A stretch of DNA of 27,772 bases from JAGOEF01 sp964511665 (GTDB lineage: Bacteria > Bacteroidota > Bacteroidia > Bacteroidales > ML635J-15): NCBI GenBank assembly GCA_964511665.1, contig CAZEHA010000045.1:1-27772 (forward strand). Reading direction: 5' to 3'. This document shows positions 1 to 10,248 of the stretch, piece after piece. The notes below the pieces were generated by a model. The model did not search any database, was not told where the DNA came from, and saw nothing but the letters and a program-made list of their open reading frames with translations. The position numbers and the translations under genes were made by a program. The stretch's first letter is position 1, and every line of letters begins with the position of its first letter.

Positions 1-578
1 ATTGTTTTTATTCAACTTAACCAGTGGTCCAATTTTCGGGGAGTATTATACAATAACTACTAAATACGATGCAAAATAATACAATTCGACGAACTTTTTC
101 ATACAGTTTCAACGTAGAGCTTAATTTTTTGAATGGACATTGCAATAAAAATGGAGGTAATAAAATGGCACGACCCTTTACCCCAAGCAAACCATGTGAT
201 GATAAGTTTATAAAAACTCCGATACCGAAACTGCAAATAATACATTCTTTTTCGCAGCTTTGCTGATAAATGGAGAAATACGATTATTTGCATTCAAATT
301 TTAAATATTTTTGCATCATTACAGCTATTCATGGCATAATTTGGCATAAATATTGTTGTTTTTCTCATTCAACATTGCGGAGACATAAGACCTCATAAAA
401 AAGGCAGTCTGAAAAAAGTATATTTTATAATCTCTTTGGCAAAAGAACAAAGAGAATAATTCCCGAAGGCAGGGCATTATAAGAATGCACAGGTTCTTTG
501 ATTTATTTACATGCAGCAAAACGAATCGACAATCTGATTGCAAGGTTTAACCGTGTATCAATAACCAATTAATTTTGT
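1..578. other. AT-rich non-coding stretch
   Basis: I see no convincing gene here. Short open frames lack family features and recognisable composition. Two structures are visible. One is an inverted repeat with 8-base arms (TCTCTTTG / CAAAGAGA, 431-438 and 448-455) around a 9-base loop and without a following T run. The other is a pair of GGCATAA direct repeats ten bases apart (333-339 and 343-349), the second lying in a sequence resembling a sigma-54 promoter. The region probably carries the regulatory sequences of the small gene starting near 579. Confidence 0.5.
431..455. repeat. Inverted repeat, possible hairpin or operator
   Basis: The arms TCTCTTTG and CAAAGAGA are perfectly complementary over 8 bases, with a 9-base spacer. 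No T-rich tract follows on either strand, so an intrinsic terminator is not well supported. It lies about 125 bases upstream of the small gene at 579. Function is unknown. Confidence 0.3.
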
Positions 579-1061
579 ATGACTACAAACTCAGTAAATC
601 ACAATTTTTATGGGATGGCGAGTTTTAGCGATAATCCACTCTCCATCGAAACCAAAACCAAATTAAGCCGTCTGTTGTTTCTGAACACGAAAATATCAGC
701 CGAAGAAGCACGGACAATTTCACGCACCTATTTGTTTGAAGAATTTACAAACAGTTTATTAGAGCGTTTACAAATGCAGATCGACACAGCCGAACCTCTT
801 GACAGGTTATGCGATTTTCTCGACAAAATCGACGACTGGGTAAGCATCAATGGTCTGCTAACCTACGACGAAGTTGTAGATGCAAGCGACAATATCGGGA
901 TGCCGGAATCGCACCTGATTAACCGTTTGCGAAGGGCTTTTTACAAGATAGAGCAACCGAGCAAAGAAATGTGTATTGCACTGCTTCGTTTGTGCTCGAA
1001 TCAACTTGACGAAGACGAGGTCAATACAATTCTTGACCTCTACCTTACTCAAGCAACTTAA
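579..1061 (+). CDS. Hypothetical helical protein, 160 aa
   Basis: I do not recognise this protein. It encodes 160 residues with no signal peptide and no membrane segment, rich in Glu, Asp, Leu and Arg and apparently all alpha-helical, so it is probably cytoplasmic. It is accepted as a gene because its composition is protein-like throughout and because a strong hairpin terminator sits 50 bases past its stop. The start is uncertain. A perfect -7-type box (TAATTTTG, 570-577) ends one base before the ATG at 579. If that box is used, transcription would begin inside this frame, and the ATG at 615 (residue 13, starting MASFSDN) would be the real start, giving 148 residues. No clear -33 element is spaced correctly from the box. 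It converges on the giant HYR gene and shows no operon partner. Confidence 0.6.
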   Translation: MTTNSVNHNFYGMASFSDNPLSIETKTKLSRLLFLNTKISAEEARTISRTYLFEEFTNSLLERLQMQIDTAEPLDRLCDFLDKIDDWVSINGLLTYDEVVDASDNIGMPESHLINRLRRAFYKIEQPSKEMCIALLRLCSNQLDEDEVNTILDLYLTQAT

Positions 1062-1111
1062 CAAATACTTACCCGTTAAGCCTGAGCTGCACAGGCTTGC
1101 AAGCAAAAAAA

Positions 1112-1137
1112 AAATGGCAACCTTTTGGTTGCCATTT
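1112..1137. terminator. Bidirectional intrinsic terminator
   Basis: An 11-bp perfect stem (AAATGGCAACC / GGTTGCCATTT) with a TTTT loop has an A-run on its left and T-rich sequence on its right, so it can work on both strands. It lies between the stop of the small plus-strand gene (1061) and the stop of the minus-strand HYR gene (1161), the expected place for a shared terminator of converging genes. Confidence 0.85.
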
Positions 1138-1160
1138 CTATTTTTATACTCATCAGAGAT

Positions 1161-1430
1161 TTAGAAGACTACTGCTTTATTTACAATGGTTTCGCGACCA
1201 ATGCTAAGCCTCAGGTAATACATACCCGGCGACAGGTTGTAGGGAACAGCATCAAAGTGCAGTCCATATACACCTTTTGTCATGTGTTCACCATTGATAA
1301 GGACAACAACAGTTTTACCAGAAACATCTATCAAACTGAGACTAATCTTTCCATCGGTTGCAATGCCAAAACTGATATCGGTAAAATCACGGAACGGGTT
1401 TGGATTGTTTCTCAAGAAATTTGTCACCAC
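1161..1430 (-). other. T9SS type A C-terminal sorting domain
   Basis: This segment encodes the last 89 residues of the giant protein. It has the expected pattern: an NPNPF opening, a beta-rich ISLSLIDVSGK segment, the glycine-containing GVYGLHFD turn, SPGMYYLRL, and a lysine-containing end (NKAVVF). In the known family this domain directs passage through the outer-membrane T9SS pore, then is removed while the protein is attached to surface polysaccharide or released. No T9SS component gene is in this window. Confidence 0.85.
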
Positions 1431-4400
1431 ATCGGGTGTAGTTTCGAAATCGATAAATGTATCGTCATCAACCGTTACCACTTGCTGGCAGCTTGCTGTA
1501 TTGCCATTGTTGTCGGTTACTGTCCAGGTTACAATTGTTACCCCAATCGGATAGGGTTCAACAGCGTCGTTTTCAACAGTGGCTACACCGCAGTTGTCGT
1601 CGGTTACAGGAGTACCCAAGTCAACATTTGTAGCAAAGGTTTCGCCCGGATCGTTGAACACTGTTACATCTTCGGGGCATTCGATAGTAGGAACAATATC
1701 ATCGGTCACCGTAAGTGTTTGCTCACAAGTATTCATATTGCCTGCATTATCGGTTACTGTCCAAACAATGGTATGCGAACCAATCTCATAAGTATCGGCG
1801 GCATCTGACTCAAGCAATGCAACAGCGCAATTGTCGCTTGTTATTGGAGTTCCCAGTTCAACATCCGATGCTGTGCATGTAAATAAATCGGTTGATACAG
1901 CCAGTGTTTCGGGACAGGTAATCTGAGGTATTTCAACGTCGTTAACAATAACGGTTTGTGTGCATGTTGCCGTATTGCCTGCATTATCGGTAACCGTCCA
2001 TGTAACTACAGTTTCGCCAACTCCTACATAAGGATCGGCATCGTTAACAACACTAAACACGCCACAGTTATCGGTAGCAACCGGTACTCCTAAATCAGGC
2101 TCGTATGCATAACAGAATCCTTGATCGGCATTAAGTTCCAGATTTTCGGGGCAGGTAATCTCGGGCAGAACATCTTCATTTACAATAACCAGTTGTTCGC
2201 ATGTGTTTTCGTTACCGTGAACATCGGTCACTGTCCAAACAACTACAGTTGTTCCCGCCATATACATTTCAGGCGCATCGTTGCTCAATGAAGCCACACC
2301 GCAATTGTCGGTAGTTACTGCAATACCCAGATCGATACCCGATGCGGTACAGATACCTTCATCAACCGATACTTCAACATCAGGCGGGCAGGTAATTGCC
2401 GGCAATTCGGTGTCGTTAACTGTTACCAGCTGCTCGCAGGTGTTTATATTACCGTTGATGTCGGTGATGGTCCATGTTACTATAGTTTCACCCGACATAT
2501 ACGGCTCAACGGCATCGTTCTCAACGCTCAACACACCGCNNNNNNNNNNNNNNNNNNNNNNNNNNNNNNNNNNNNNNNNNNNNNNNNNNNNNNNNNNNNN
2601 NNNNNNNNNNNNNNNNNNNNNNNNNNNNNNNNNNNNNNNGTTTCACCCGACATATACGGCTCAACGGCATCGTTCTCAACGCTCAACACACCGCAGTTGT
2701 CGCTGCTTACAGGTGTTCCCAGTTCAACGATGCTGGCTGTACAAATGCCTTCGTCGGTTGAAACCACAACATTGTCGGGACAAGCTATCAAGGGCAGTTC
2801 GTCGTCGGTAACTGTTACAAGCTGTTCGCAGGTATTTTCGTTACCGTTTACATCGGTTACCAGCCAGGTTACAGTAGTAGCACCGAATGCAAAGGTTTCA
2901 GGAGCATCGTTTACAACACTTTGAACATCGCAATTATCGGTAGTTACCGGTGTACCCAAATCGAGCATGCTGGCGGTGCATTCACCCATATCGGCAGAAG
3001 CAGTCAGGGCTTCGGGGCAGGTAATAACAGGCAACTGGTCGTCGATAACCGTGAGTGTTTGCTGACACGAATTTACATTGCCGTTTACATCAAGTACTGT
3101 CCATGTAATGGTGTGAATGCCCGGGGCATACAATACTTCGGCATCGCTGGCAACTATATCAACTCCACAATTGTCGGATGTTATCGGTGTTCCCAAATCA
3201 AAACCGGATGCAGTACACATATCCTCATCAACCGATACTTCAACATCAGACGGGCAGGTAATTGCCGGTAATTCGGTGTCGTTTACTGTTACCAGTTGCT
3301 CGCAGGTGTTTATATTACCGTTGATGTCGGTAATGGTCCATGTTACTATGGTTTCACCCGACATATACGGCTCAACGGCATCGTTCTCAACGCTCAACAC
3401 ACCGCAGTTGTCGCTGCTTACAGGTGTTCCCAGTTCAACGATGCTGGCTGTACAAATGCCTTCGTCGGTTGAAACCACAACATTGTCGGGACAAGCTATC
3501 AAGGGCAGTTCGTCGTCGGTAACTGTTACAAGCTGTTCGCAGGTATTTTCGTTACCGTTTACATCGGTTACCAGCCAGGTTACAGTATTAGCACCGAATG
3601 CAAAGGTTTCGGGAGCATCGTTTACAACACTTTGAACATCGCAGTTATCGGTAGTTACCGGTGTGCCCAAATCGAGCATGCTGGCGGTGCATTCACCCAT
3701 ATCGGCAGAAGCAGTCAGTGCTTCGGGGCAGGTAATAACAGGCAACTGGTCGTCGATAACCGTGACTAATTGTTCACAGGTATTGGTATTACCACTGAGG
3801 TCTGTAACAGTCCATACTACGGTATTAATACCTGTAGAGAAAGGTTCTGTTGGCAAATGCTCTACGCTGAGAATTCCGCAATTGTCGTTAACAACAGGTA
3901 TTCCCAAATCGACACCCGAAGCAGAACACAAACCCGGATCAGCCACAACACTTATTGCCTCAGGGCATACAATGCTAGGTAATTCGTTTTCAATAATCGA
4001 TACCGTCTGTTGGCAAGTGTTGCTATTCCCATTTACATCGGCAACAGTCCAGATTACAATATTTTCGCCTGCAAAATAGGGTTCAACTGCATCGTTGTTT
4101 ACGATTAACACCCCACAATTGTCGGAAAACGTAGGAGTACCTAAATCGACACCGGTTGCTGTGCATAAACCGGGATCAACCGATTGAGTCACATTTTCGG
4201 GACAAGCTATCAATGGCAACTCATCGTCGACAACTGTAATGGTTTGCTCGCAGGTATTCGTAAGACCATGTACATCGGTTACTGTCCACACCACTATATT
4301 ATCACCCACCGTGTATGGTTCTGAAGCATTGTTCGAAACCGAAGCGACACCACAATTATCGGTTGCTACAGGTGTTCCCAGTTCAATGCCCGAAGCACTG

Positions 4401-7400
4401 CACAATCCTGTGGTTGCAGAAACCGTGATATTTTCAGGGCATGTTATTGCCGGAGGCTGATTGTCGAAAACATGAACTATCTGTTCGCAGGTGTTTTCAT
4501 TTCCATTTACATCGACAACTGTCCAAACAACGGTATTGTCGCCTATGGGAAATGGTTCTGAAGCATTGTTGCTTACTGTTAGTACAGCGCAATTATCGCT
4601 GGTTACAGGCAGGCCTAAATCGACACCGCTGGCGGTACATTCATCAGCATCGGCTGCTACGCTAACCATAACCGGGCAGGTAATTTCGGGAAGCTCATTA
4701 TCGATTACCGTAACATCGAAACTTTCGGTGGTTATGTTACCAGCAGCATCGTTAACCTCAAAAACATTGGTAGTAGTACCTACAGGGAATAATGACCCAC
4801 TGGGTAAGCCTGCAATTTGCTGCACTTGGCCTGATGTAGCTAAGTGAAGGTTTAGCACAATATGCATATCGGGAAAACCTATGCCTGCCATGTCTGCAAA
4901 ATTATTAAAACCGCAAGGGCTTGTAATAATATAAGTAGGGCCGCTTTGTCCGAGGTTGTTACTGCCGGGCATAAACTGATTGCCCAAAGCAATACCATCG
5001 GGGATGTACAATTCAACAACTAAAACTGTATTCTCCGGAATAACAGCCGATACAGGAATGTTGAAATACCCAAGTGCCATGTCGCTTATTTCGGCCGATT
5101 GCGAAGCAATCAATGTAAGGTTAGCCACGTCGAGCGTGCCTGCCAACGAATACAACCTTGCTTCGAGAGATTGTGTTCCACCAACGCCAACTGCATATTG
5201 CACACCAAAGCCAACCGATTCAACATTGATGTCGCCAACTATTCCCATAGCCGCTAAATCATAAACACGGAAAAATCTGTTTTCGGCATGCTCTGCACCA
5301 CTAGCGCACAATACCGAATTCCCGTCGATTATATCTTGAGAAGTTGTCTGCGAGAGAATGCCACCTGATGAAAGCGGGCAATTATCTCCTGCAATAGGTT
5401 CGGCATAGCTTATTGTAGCTCCACAAACACCCGCCTCGGCACTAACCGAAATATCGGCAGGGAGTGTAATTGTAGGATATTCTTCGTCGGCTACATTTAT
5501 CGTTTGAACGCATGTTCCTGTATTTCCATAGATATCGGTAACTGTCCAAGTAACAGCCGTAGCACCTTTCGGATACACCGCACTGGCATTGTCGGTACCT
5601 GTAATGCTATTCACAACAGATGCAACACCGCAGTTGTCGTCAACGTCGGCAGGAGGTAACACCACTACATTGGCTTCGCAAATGCCCGGGTCGGTAGCCT
5701 GAGTTTGATCGGGAGAACAGGTAACCACGGGGGCTTCGTTGTCGGTTACCACAATGTCTTGTGTGCAAGTATTGGTATTTCCACTCAGGTCGGTTACAGT
5801 CCAGGTTATAGTAGTAGTGCCTACCGGATAATAATCGCTGGCATCATCGGTATTGTTATAATCGTTTACAATACCCAAAATGCCACAATTATCATTTATT
5901 TGAGAACCCGGAAGAGAAGGTGCATTAAAATTAGAGGCAATAATATACGAAGCATCGTAATAACCCATAACCCAATTGTCGGAGCTGGCATAGAAACCAA
6001 ACAAATCGCCGGCCTGAACCGGAATGCTTACAGAACCCGACTGATCGGCACCACCGGCATTATCGCTAAGCTGTACAGTTGTACCATTCAGAAAATACCC
6101 TACCGGATCGTATTGGGGTCCGATGTCGTATGTATGGAAAACCCAGTCGAAACTGATTGTACCATCGCACGAAACCACGATTTGATAATTGGTTGTGGAT
6201 GTAGTGTTGGTTTCGTTGTCGCCGCTATGCAGCGTGATACTACCCGGTGCACCCGAATCATCGGCATATCCAATACCGCCATCAGGATTAGTTAAAGTCC
6301 AGTTAGAAGGCACATAATCATAAATAAACCCTGTCATTTGGTTACAGAATGGTGTACCGATAACAGGAACATTAACAAATGCCTGACATTCGCCCGAATC
6401 GTTGAATGCATTAATGCTCGGCCCACAGGTAATTACAGGATCTTGGTCGTCGACAACTGTTACTATTTGCTGACAGGTATTATCGTTACCATGAACATCG
6501 AAGACCTGCCAGGTAATCGTGTTGACTCCAACTGCGTATGGTTCCGATGCATCGTTGCCCATAATGGCTATGCCGCAATTATCGGCAACCACAGGCATAC
6601 CCAAATCGATACCTGATACGGAACACAAACCGGGAGCTGCTATTGTATTAATATCGGCGGGGCATGTAATGCTGGGCAATTCGGTGTCGCTTACCGTAAC
6701 TGTCTGCTGACAACTGTTGGTAAGTCCGTTTACATCACTAATCGTCCAATTTACTATTGTAGCTCCAATGGGGTATTCAGCTACCGGTGCATCGTTGATA
6801 ACAGCAGCAATTCCACAATTATCGAATGTTACCGGTGTGCCCAAATCCATTGCACTGGCAGTACACAAACCTGCGTCGGTTGATACATTAATATCGGCAG
6901 GGCAGGTAATAGTGGGGGGCGTATCGTCGCCTACCGTAAGTGTATGTTGGCATGTATTAACAAGTCCATTTACATCGGTTACTGTCCAGGTTATTAATGT
7001 TGGGCCGGGCATAAACGGCTCAACAGCATCATTAACCACACTGAGCACAGCACAGTTGTCGGCTGTTACAGGAAGACCCAAATCGACGCCTGTAGCATAA
7101 CAGTTATCGATATCGGCCGAAGCATACAAATCGGCAGGGCAGGTAATAGTGGGAGCTTCAACATCGGTAACTGTAACATTTTGAATACAAGTGTTCGGGT
7201 TCCCGTTTACATCGGTTACTGTCCACAACACAGGGGTAACACCTACGGGATAGGTTGTTGATGGGTGATCGCTCAGCACCGAAGCAATACCGCAGTTGTC
7301 GGCTACAATTGGATTAATGGCATTCAGATAGACAAAATTGCTTACAACCACCGTGGCAGGGCCATAACCATTATCAGTAGTGTACATATTCAGCACAAAA

Positions 7401-9784
7401 ATTTGCCCGGCAATAACCGGTATGCTGGCGGTGCCATTCTGAGCCGTTCCACCTGAAGTGTTATAGCCAGGAAAGTTAACATAGCTGACTCCATTGTTCA
7501 AACTATATCGGGGATAATCGTATGGAGCACCATCAACCGTGGAATACGACCATGTGAAATTGATGGTTCCATTACATTGAATGGGTATGGAATAATTGGT
7601 GTTACCAGAACCAACACCACCATCACCACTTGTAATTGTAATTGACGCAGGTGCAGCTGCAGTATTCACAACACCATTTGAGTTTTGCACCGAGTAAGTC
7701 CAGTTGGCAGGGGCAAAATACCCGTCGAAGCCAATTTGGTCGGAACAGTTTGGTAAATCGGCCTCACAGCTGCCCGGCGTATTGTTTGCAGTGCGGTCGG
7801 CGGGGCAGGTAATACCGGGTAATTCTGTGTCGACCACAGTTACTGTTTGTTGACAAGTATTGGTAAGTCCGTTTACATCGGTAACTGTCCAGGTAACAAC
7901 AGTAGTGCCCGTCGTAAAAGGCTCAGCAGCATCATTCACTACACTGAGCACTGCACAGTTATCGGTTGTTATAGAAACACCTAAATCGACACCTGTGGCA
8001 ACACAAACGCCTGCGTCGTTGGGGACAGTAACATCAGATGGGCAGGTAATTGATGGTGGCTGATTGTCGACAACCGTGAGCAACTGATTACAAGTAGCCG
8101 AGTTGCCGCTATCGTCTTGCACCGTCCAAAAAACAACATGAGAACCAACAGCATAAGGTTCAACAGCATCGTTACTTACAATAAATCCACTGCAGTTATC
8201 ACTGGCTGTTGCAATACCCAAATCGACACCACTGGCAGTACACAAATCGACATCGGCATCAACAGTTACATCGGCTGGGCAGGTAATAGTGGGGGCGATA
8301 TTATCGGTAACACTTACCGTGAAACTACAATTAGCCGTTGCTCCCGATCCATCTTCGATTTCGAAAGAATTTGTGGTAACACCAACAGGGAACAATGAAC
8401 CTGAAGGAAGTCCTTCTGTTTGGGTGATGATATATGAACAATTGTCGGAACCAACAGGCGAAGCATATGCGACAGTTGCGCCACAATCGGCACCGGTTCC
8501 CGAAAATGCGATTTCATTATATCCTGTATGCGAATGGCCCCAGTTGCTCGAAACATCAATGCGTATGTAAGAAGCCAAAACACTTGGGAAGCTAAAAACT
8601 TCAGGAGGATTATTTCCAAATAGCAATTTTTGAGAAAACTCGGTGGGAGCACCGGGTATAGGAAAAAAATTAACATTATCGACTGAATAAAAAAGACTTA
8701 CTTGTCTTATCCCACTTGTGCCGCTCCCCCCCGGACCTCCTCCGTCTTGATTCCAAAATGTAAAACCGTCAATATTAAACAAATCTCCTAAATTGTATGT
8801 TATACTTAAACTGGTGCCCATTACTACGAAGCAGTTCCCCGGAGCAGAAGATTGATGTAATGCAGACAAACTAGGGAATGACGACAAACCGACACCATTC
8901 AGGGTATTGGTAATATTAGTAGCGTAATCGGGAGGAACTGTTGATGTGGCTGAAACAGGGTTCACAATAATGCCAACAGGCGGGTTGCAATTCACAGATA
9001 TATCGGGGGCACAGATTATTGTAGGAGCTTCATTATCGATTACTGTTATACTTTGCTGGCAGGTAGCCGATTGCCCATACATATCGTTAAAAAACCAGTC
9101 AACTATGGTTGTTCCCGGAGGGTACTGCCCACTGGCATTGTTGGTACCGTTGTATGAGTTGGTAACGACAACACTGCAGCCACCCGTGTAATCGACACCT
9201 GCCTGCGGGATAGGCACTGAAACAGAAGCGAAGCAAATTCCTGCATCGGTAAATTGCGTAACCGGAGCAGGGCAATTAATCACTTGTAAGGTATTGGTTT
9301 CGCTGCATGTGGTTGTCAGCGTAAAATCACCTGCTGAATTCAAGTAGCCACATATATAGATATAATATTCGGTACACGCTGTTGATGAAAAGGTAATGCT
9401 CGATAGCACACCACATGCATCGTCGTTTCCATTAATACATGTTAGGGCTCCACAGGTGCCTGTAAACAGCACAAGTTGGGTGTCGAAATTGGTTATACCA
9501 CCACAGGTTTCGATGGTAGTTGTACCGCCTGTACCAATGTATTTATACCAAACACCTCTAATATCTGGCGAATAATAAAAATCGCCACAACTGGCCGTAG
9601 GTCCGCCAGTATTGGTAGCATTCACATTGCTACCAGTAACAGCTGTGTTGCAGTCAATAGTAATGGCATTTTCGCAGAGATCGTTGGCCGGCTGCGAAAA
9701 CACAGTTTGGCTATGCAGTATAATAGCCAATAAAAAACCCAAACCCATTAGGTTTTTAAAAAAGAAAAGTAGATTCTTTTTCAT
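1161..9784 (-). CDS. Giant HYR-repeat, T9SS-secreted surface protein (interrupted by assembly gap)
   Basis: This is a secreted or cell-surface protein, probably an adhesin or structural scaffold; no enzymatic domain is visible. Residues 1-31 form a signal peptide (MKK, hydrophobic stretch, cleavage near FSQ). Residues 32-160 resemble the beta-sandwich that opens many Bacteroidota secreted proteins (begins ANDLCENA). About 24 HYR domains follow (about 165-2733), mostly 79 residues, each with ITCP, CTAS, DNC and NTC cysteines that could form disulfides outside the cell. Four HYR units carry large inserted domains. The last 89 residues are a type A T9SS sorting domain (NPNPF at its start, GMYYLRL, final KAVVF). 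The N gap at 2540-2639 shifts the frame as written. Merging the identical 55-base flanks restores 2822 codons in one frame. The ATG at 9784 is supported by the signal peptide and an upstream promoter. The ligand is unknown. Confidence 0.9.
2485..2539. repeat. 55-base sequence repeated on both sides of the N gap (left copy)
   Basis: The 55 bases before the Ns are identical to the 55 bases after them (2640-2694). A third identical copy begins at 3351. Identity exactly up to the gap on both sides is typical of two contigs ending in the same graph node. Confidence 0.9.
2540..2639. other. Scaffold gap, 100 N, probably a placeholder
   Basis: There are exactly 100 Ns inside the HYR array. As written, the reading frames on the two sides are out of phase and a false stop appears just past the gap. 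Removing 155 bases (the Ns plus one copy of the 55-base flank) puts them back in phase and completes one HYR unit that matches its neighbour. The length of 100 is therefore probably not real. Confidence 0.85.
2640..2694. repeat. 55-base sequence repeated on both sides of the N gap (right copy)
   Basis: Identical to 2485-2539 over 55 bases. It is the start of a longer 415-base segment that is repeated 711 bases further on. Confidence 0.9.
2640..3054. repeat. Higher-order repeat, copy A (HYR units 19-20)
   Basis: This 415-base block matches 3351-3765 with five mismatches by my reading. The offset is 711 bases, or 237 residues: three HYR units. Similarity continues more weakly across the gap to about 2340. 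It reflects a recent duplication of a three-domain cassette. Confidence 0.85.
3351..3765. repeat. Higher-order repeat, copy B (HYR units 16-17)
   Basis: Partner of 2640-3054. In the compared stretch the two copies differ by a single residue (Asn versus Thr in the FAFGA(N/T)TVTW segment), so most of the five base differences are silent. Confidence 0.85.
4835..5368 (-). other. Jelly-roll-like domain inserted in HYR unit 11
   Basis: Residues about 1473-1650 of the giant protein break HYR unit 11 just after its DNC motif. The insert has no HYR features and reads as a beta-rich domain: repeated hydrophobic strands, an NRFFRVYDL segment, and ENTVLVVELYIPDG. HYR sequence resumes with GLPSGSLFPVGTTTNVFEV. 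The fold is inferred from pattern alone. Confidence 0.45.
5927..6346 (-). other. NWT-type inserted domain, copy 2 (in HYR unit 9)
   Basis: Residues about 1147-1286 separate the start of HYR unit 9 from its DNCG motif. The insert shares a clear pattern with that in unit 5: (A/S)NWT, AP(A/G)SIT, SGD, TNY, C(N/D)GTI(N/S)F, SIPV(I/Q)AG and SNF in the same order and spacing. It is a beta-rich domain of unknown ligand. Confidence 0.6.
7334..7747 (-). other. NWT-type inserted domain, copy 1 (in HYR unit 5)
   Basis: Residues about 680-817 interrupt HYR unit 5 before DNCG. It is homologous to the insert in unit 9 and of similar length (about 138 versus 140 residues), though the two have diverged a lot. 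The domain looks like a beta-sandwich. Confidence 0.6.
8489..8932 (-). other. Discoidin (F5/8 type C)-like domain inserted in HYR unit 2
   Basis: Residues about 285-432 lie inside HYR unit 2. The pattern (an ITYNLGDLFNIDGFTFWNQ strand pair, VSLFYSVDN, YIRIDVSSNW, YNEIAFSG) matches the F5/8 type C or discoidin fold, which commonly binds carbohydrates or lipid head groups. This would be a plausible ligand-binding site of the protein. Assigned from pattern only. Confidence 0.55.
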
Positions 9785-10248
9785 GGTTGTATAGTTTAGT
9801 TTATATTAAATTACAAATATTTTAATTCACACAACTAGCACTGAGAAAACAAAGAAAAATCACAACACGGTACTAGGCTCAAATAGGGGCACTAAAATCA
9901 ATCAAATATAGACATATTAATTTATTTTATCAAAACATTTCGAATAATTTATTTATTATTTTCACAAATCATATTATCTACAATAACTTATTTAACATCA
10001 GCAAGATAAAATAGTAATTATGTAACTAAAATTTCAATTACTGCAGACTAAATCAATTATTTTTGTGCATAAAGCAACTTTTTCGAATTGTTTTGCGTCT
10101 TATTGATGTATTGATTTTTTAAGTTTTATACGAGTTTTTTTAGTGAAATAGTGTTTGTTGTTACTTGGTTTAAAATGTGCTTTCGTATGGGAGCACATTT
10201 TTTTTAAAAATTCGCAAATTTTACTACATTCGCAAAAACTTAGTTTGC
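9785..10248. other. Divergent intergenic region
   Basis: These 464 AT-rich bases separate the divergent HYR and rmlD genes. Besides the HYR promoter, a -7-type box for rmlD is present at 10058-10065 (TATTTTTG, plus strand), without a good -33 element. A weaker box (TACATTCG, 10225-10232) lies close to the start. I see no gene, RNA or long repeat. Confidence 0.5.
9903..9934 (-). promoter_or_regulatory. Probable promoter of the giant HYR gene
   Basis: Read on the minus strand, a TTTG (9931-9934) is followed after 20 bases by TATATTTG (9903-9910), matching the Bacteroidota housekeeping consensus TTTG / TAnnTTTG at the right spacing. Transcription would begin near 9896, leaving a leader of about 110 bases before the ATG at 9784. 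Confidence 0.5.

Larger units (their letters stand above)
1431..9292 (-). repeat. Array of about 24 HYR domains
   Basis: Each plain unit is about 79 residues, starting near ITCP and ending in a (V/I)(T/N)D(D/N)ELP-like linker, with conserved DNCG, TWTVTDVNGN and NTC(E/Q)Q. HYR is an immunoglobulin-like fold known from extracellular adhesion proteins. Units 2, 5, 9 and 11 are interrupted by inserted domains. Units 16-17 and 19-20 are almost identical. Unit count assumes that the gap hides no further copies. Confidence 0.85.

Noticed and set aside
165..266. A 33-codon open frame (MARPFTPSKP...) preceded by a GGAGG sequence
   Set aside because: Bacteroidota rarely use Shine-Dalgarno sites, the peptide has no recognisable feature, and there is no promoter or terminator. 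Too little support for a gene call.
325..543. Minus-strand open frame of 72 codons
   Set aside because: Low-complexity AT-rich sequence, Phe/Cys-rich peptide without plausible domain, and it overlaps the probable control region of the small plus-strand gene.
1431..9292. Regular repeats that could suggest a CRISPR or satellite array
   Set aside because: The period is about 237 bases, it is in frame, and the translated units are clear HYR domains with conserved cysteines.
1125..9733. Many plus-strand open frames of 60-230 codons opposite the giant gene
   Set aside because: They repeat with the HYR units and arise because the codon usage of the array leaves few stops on the other strand. None has its own start signals or domain.
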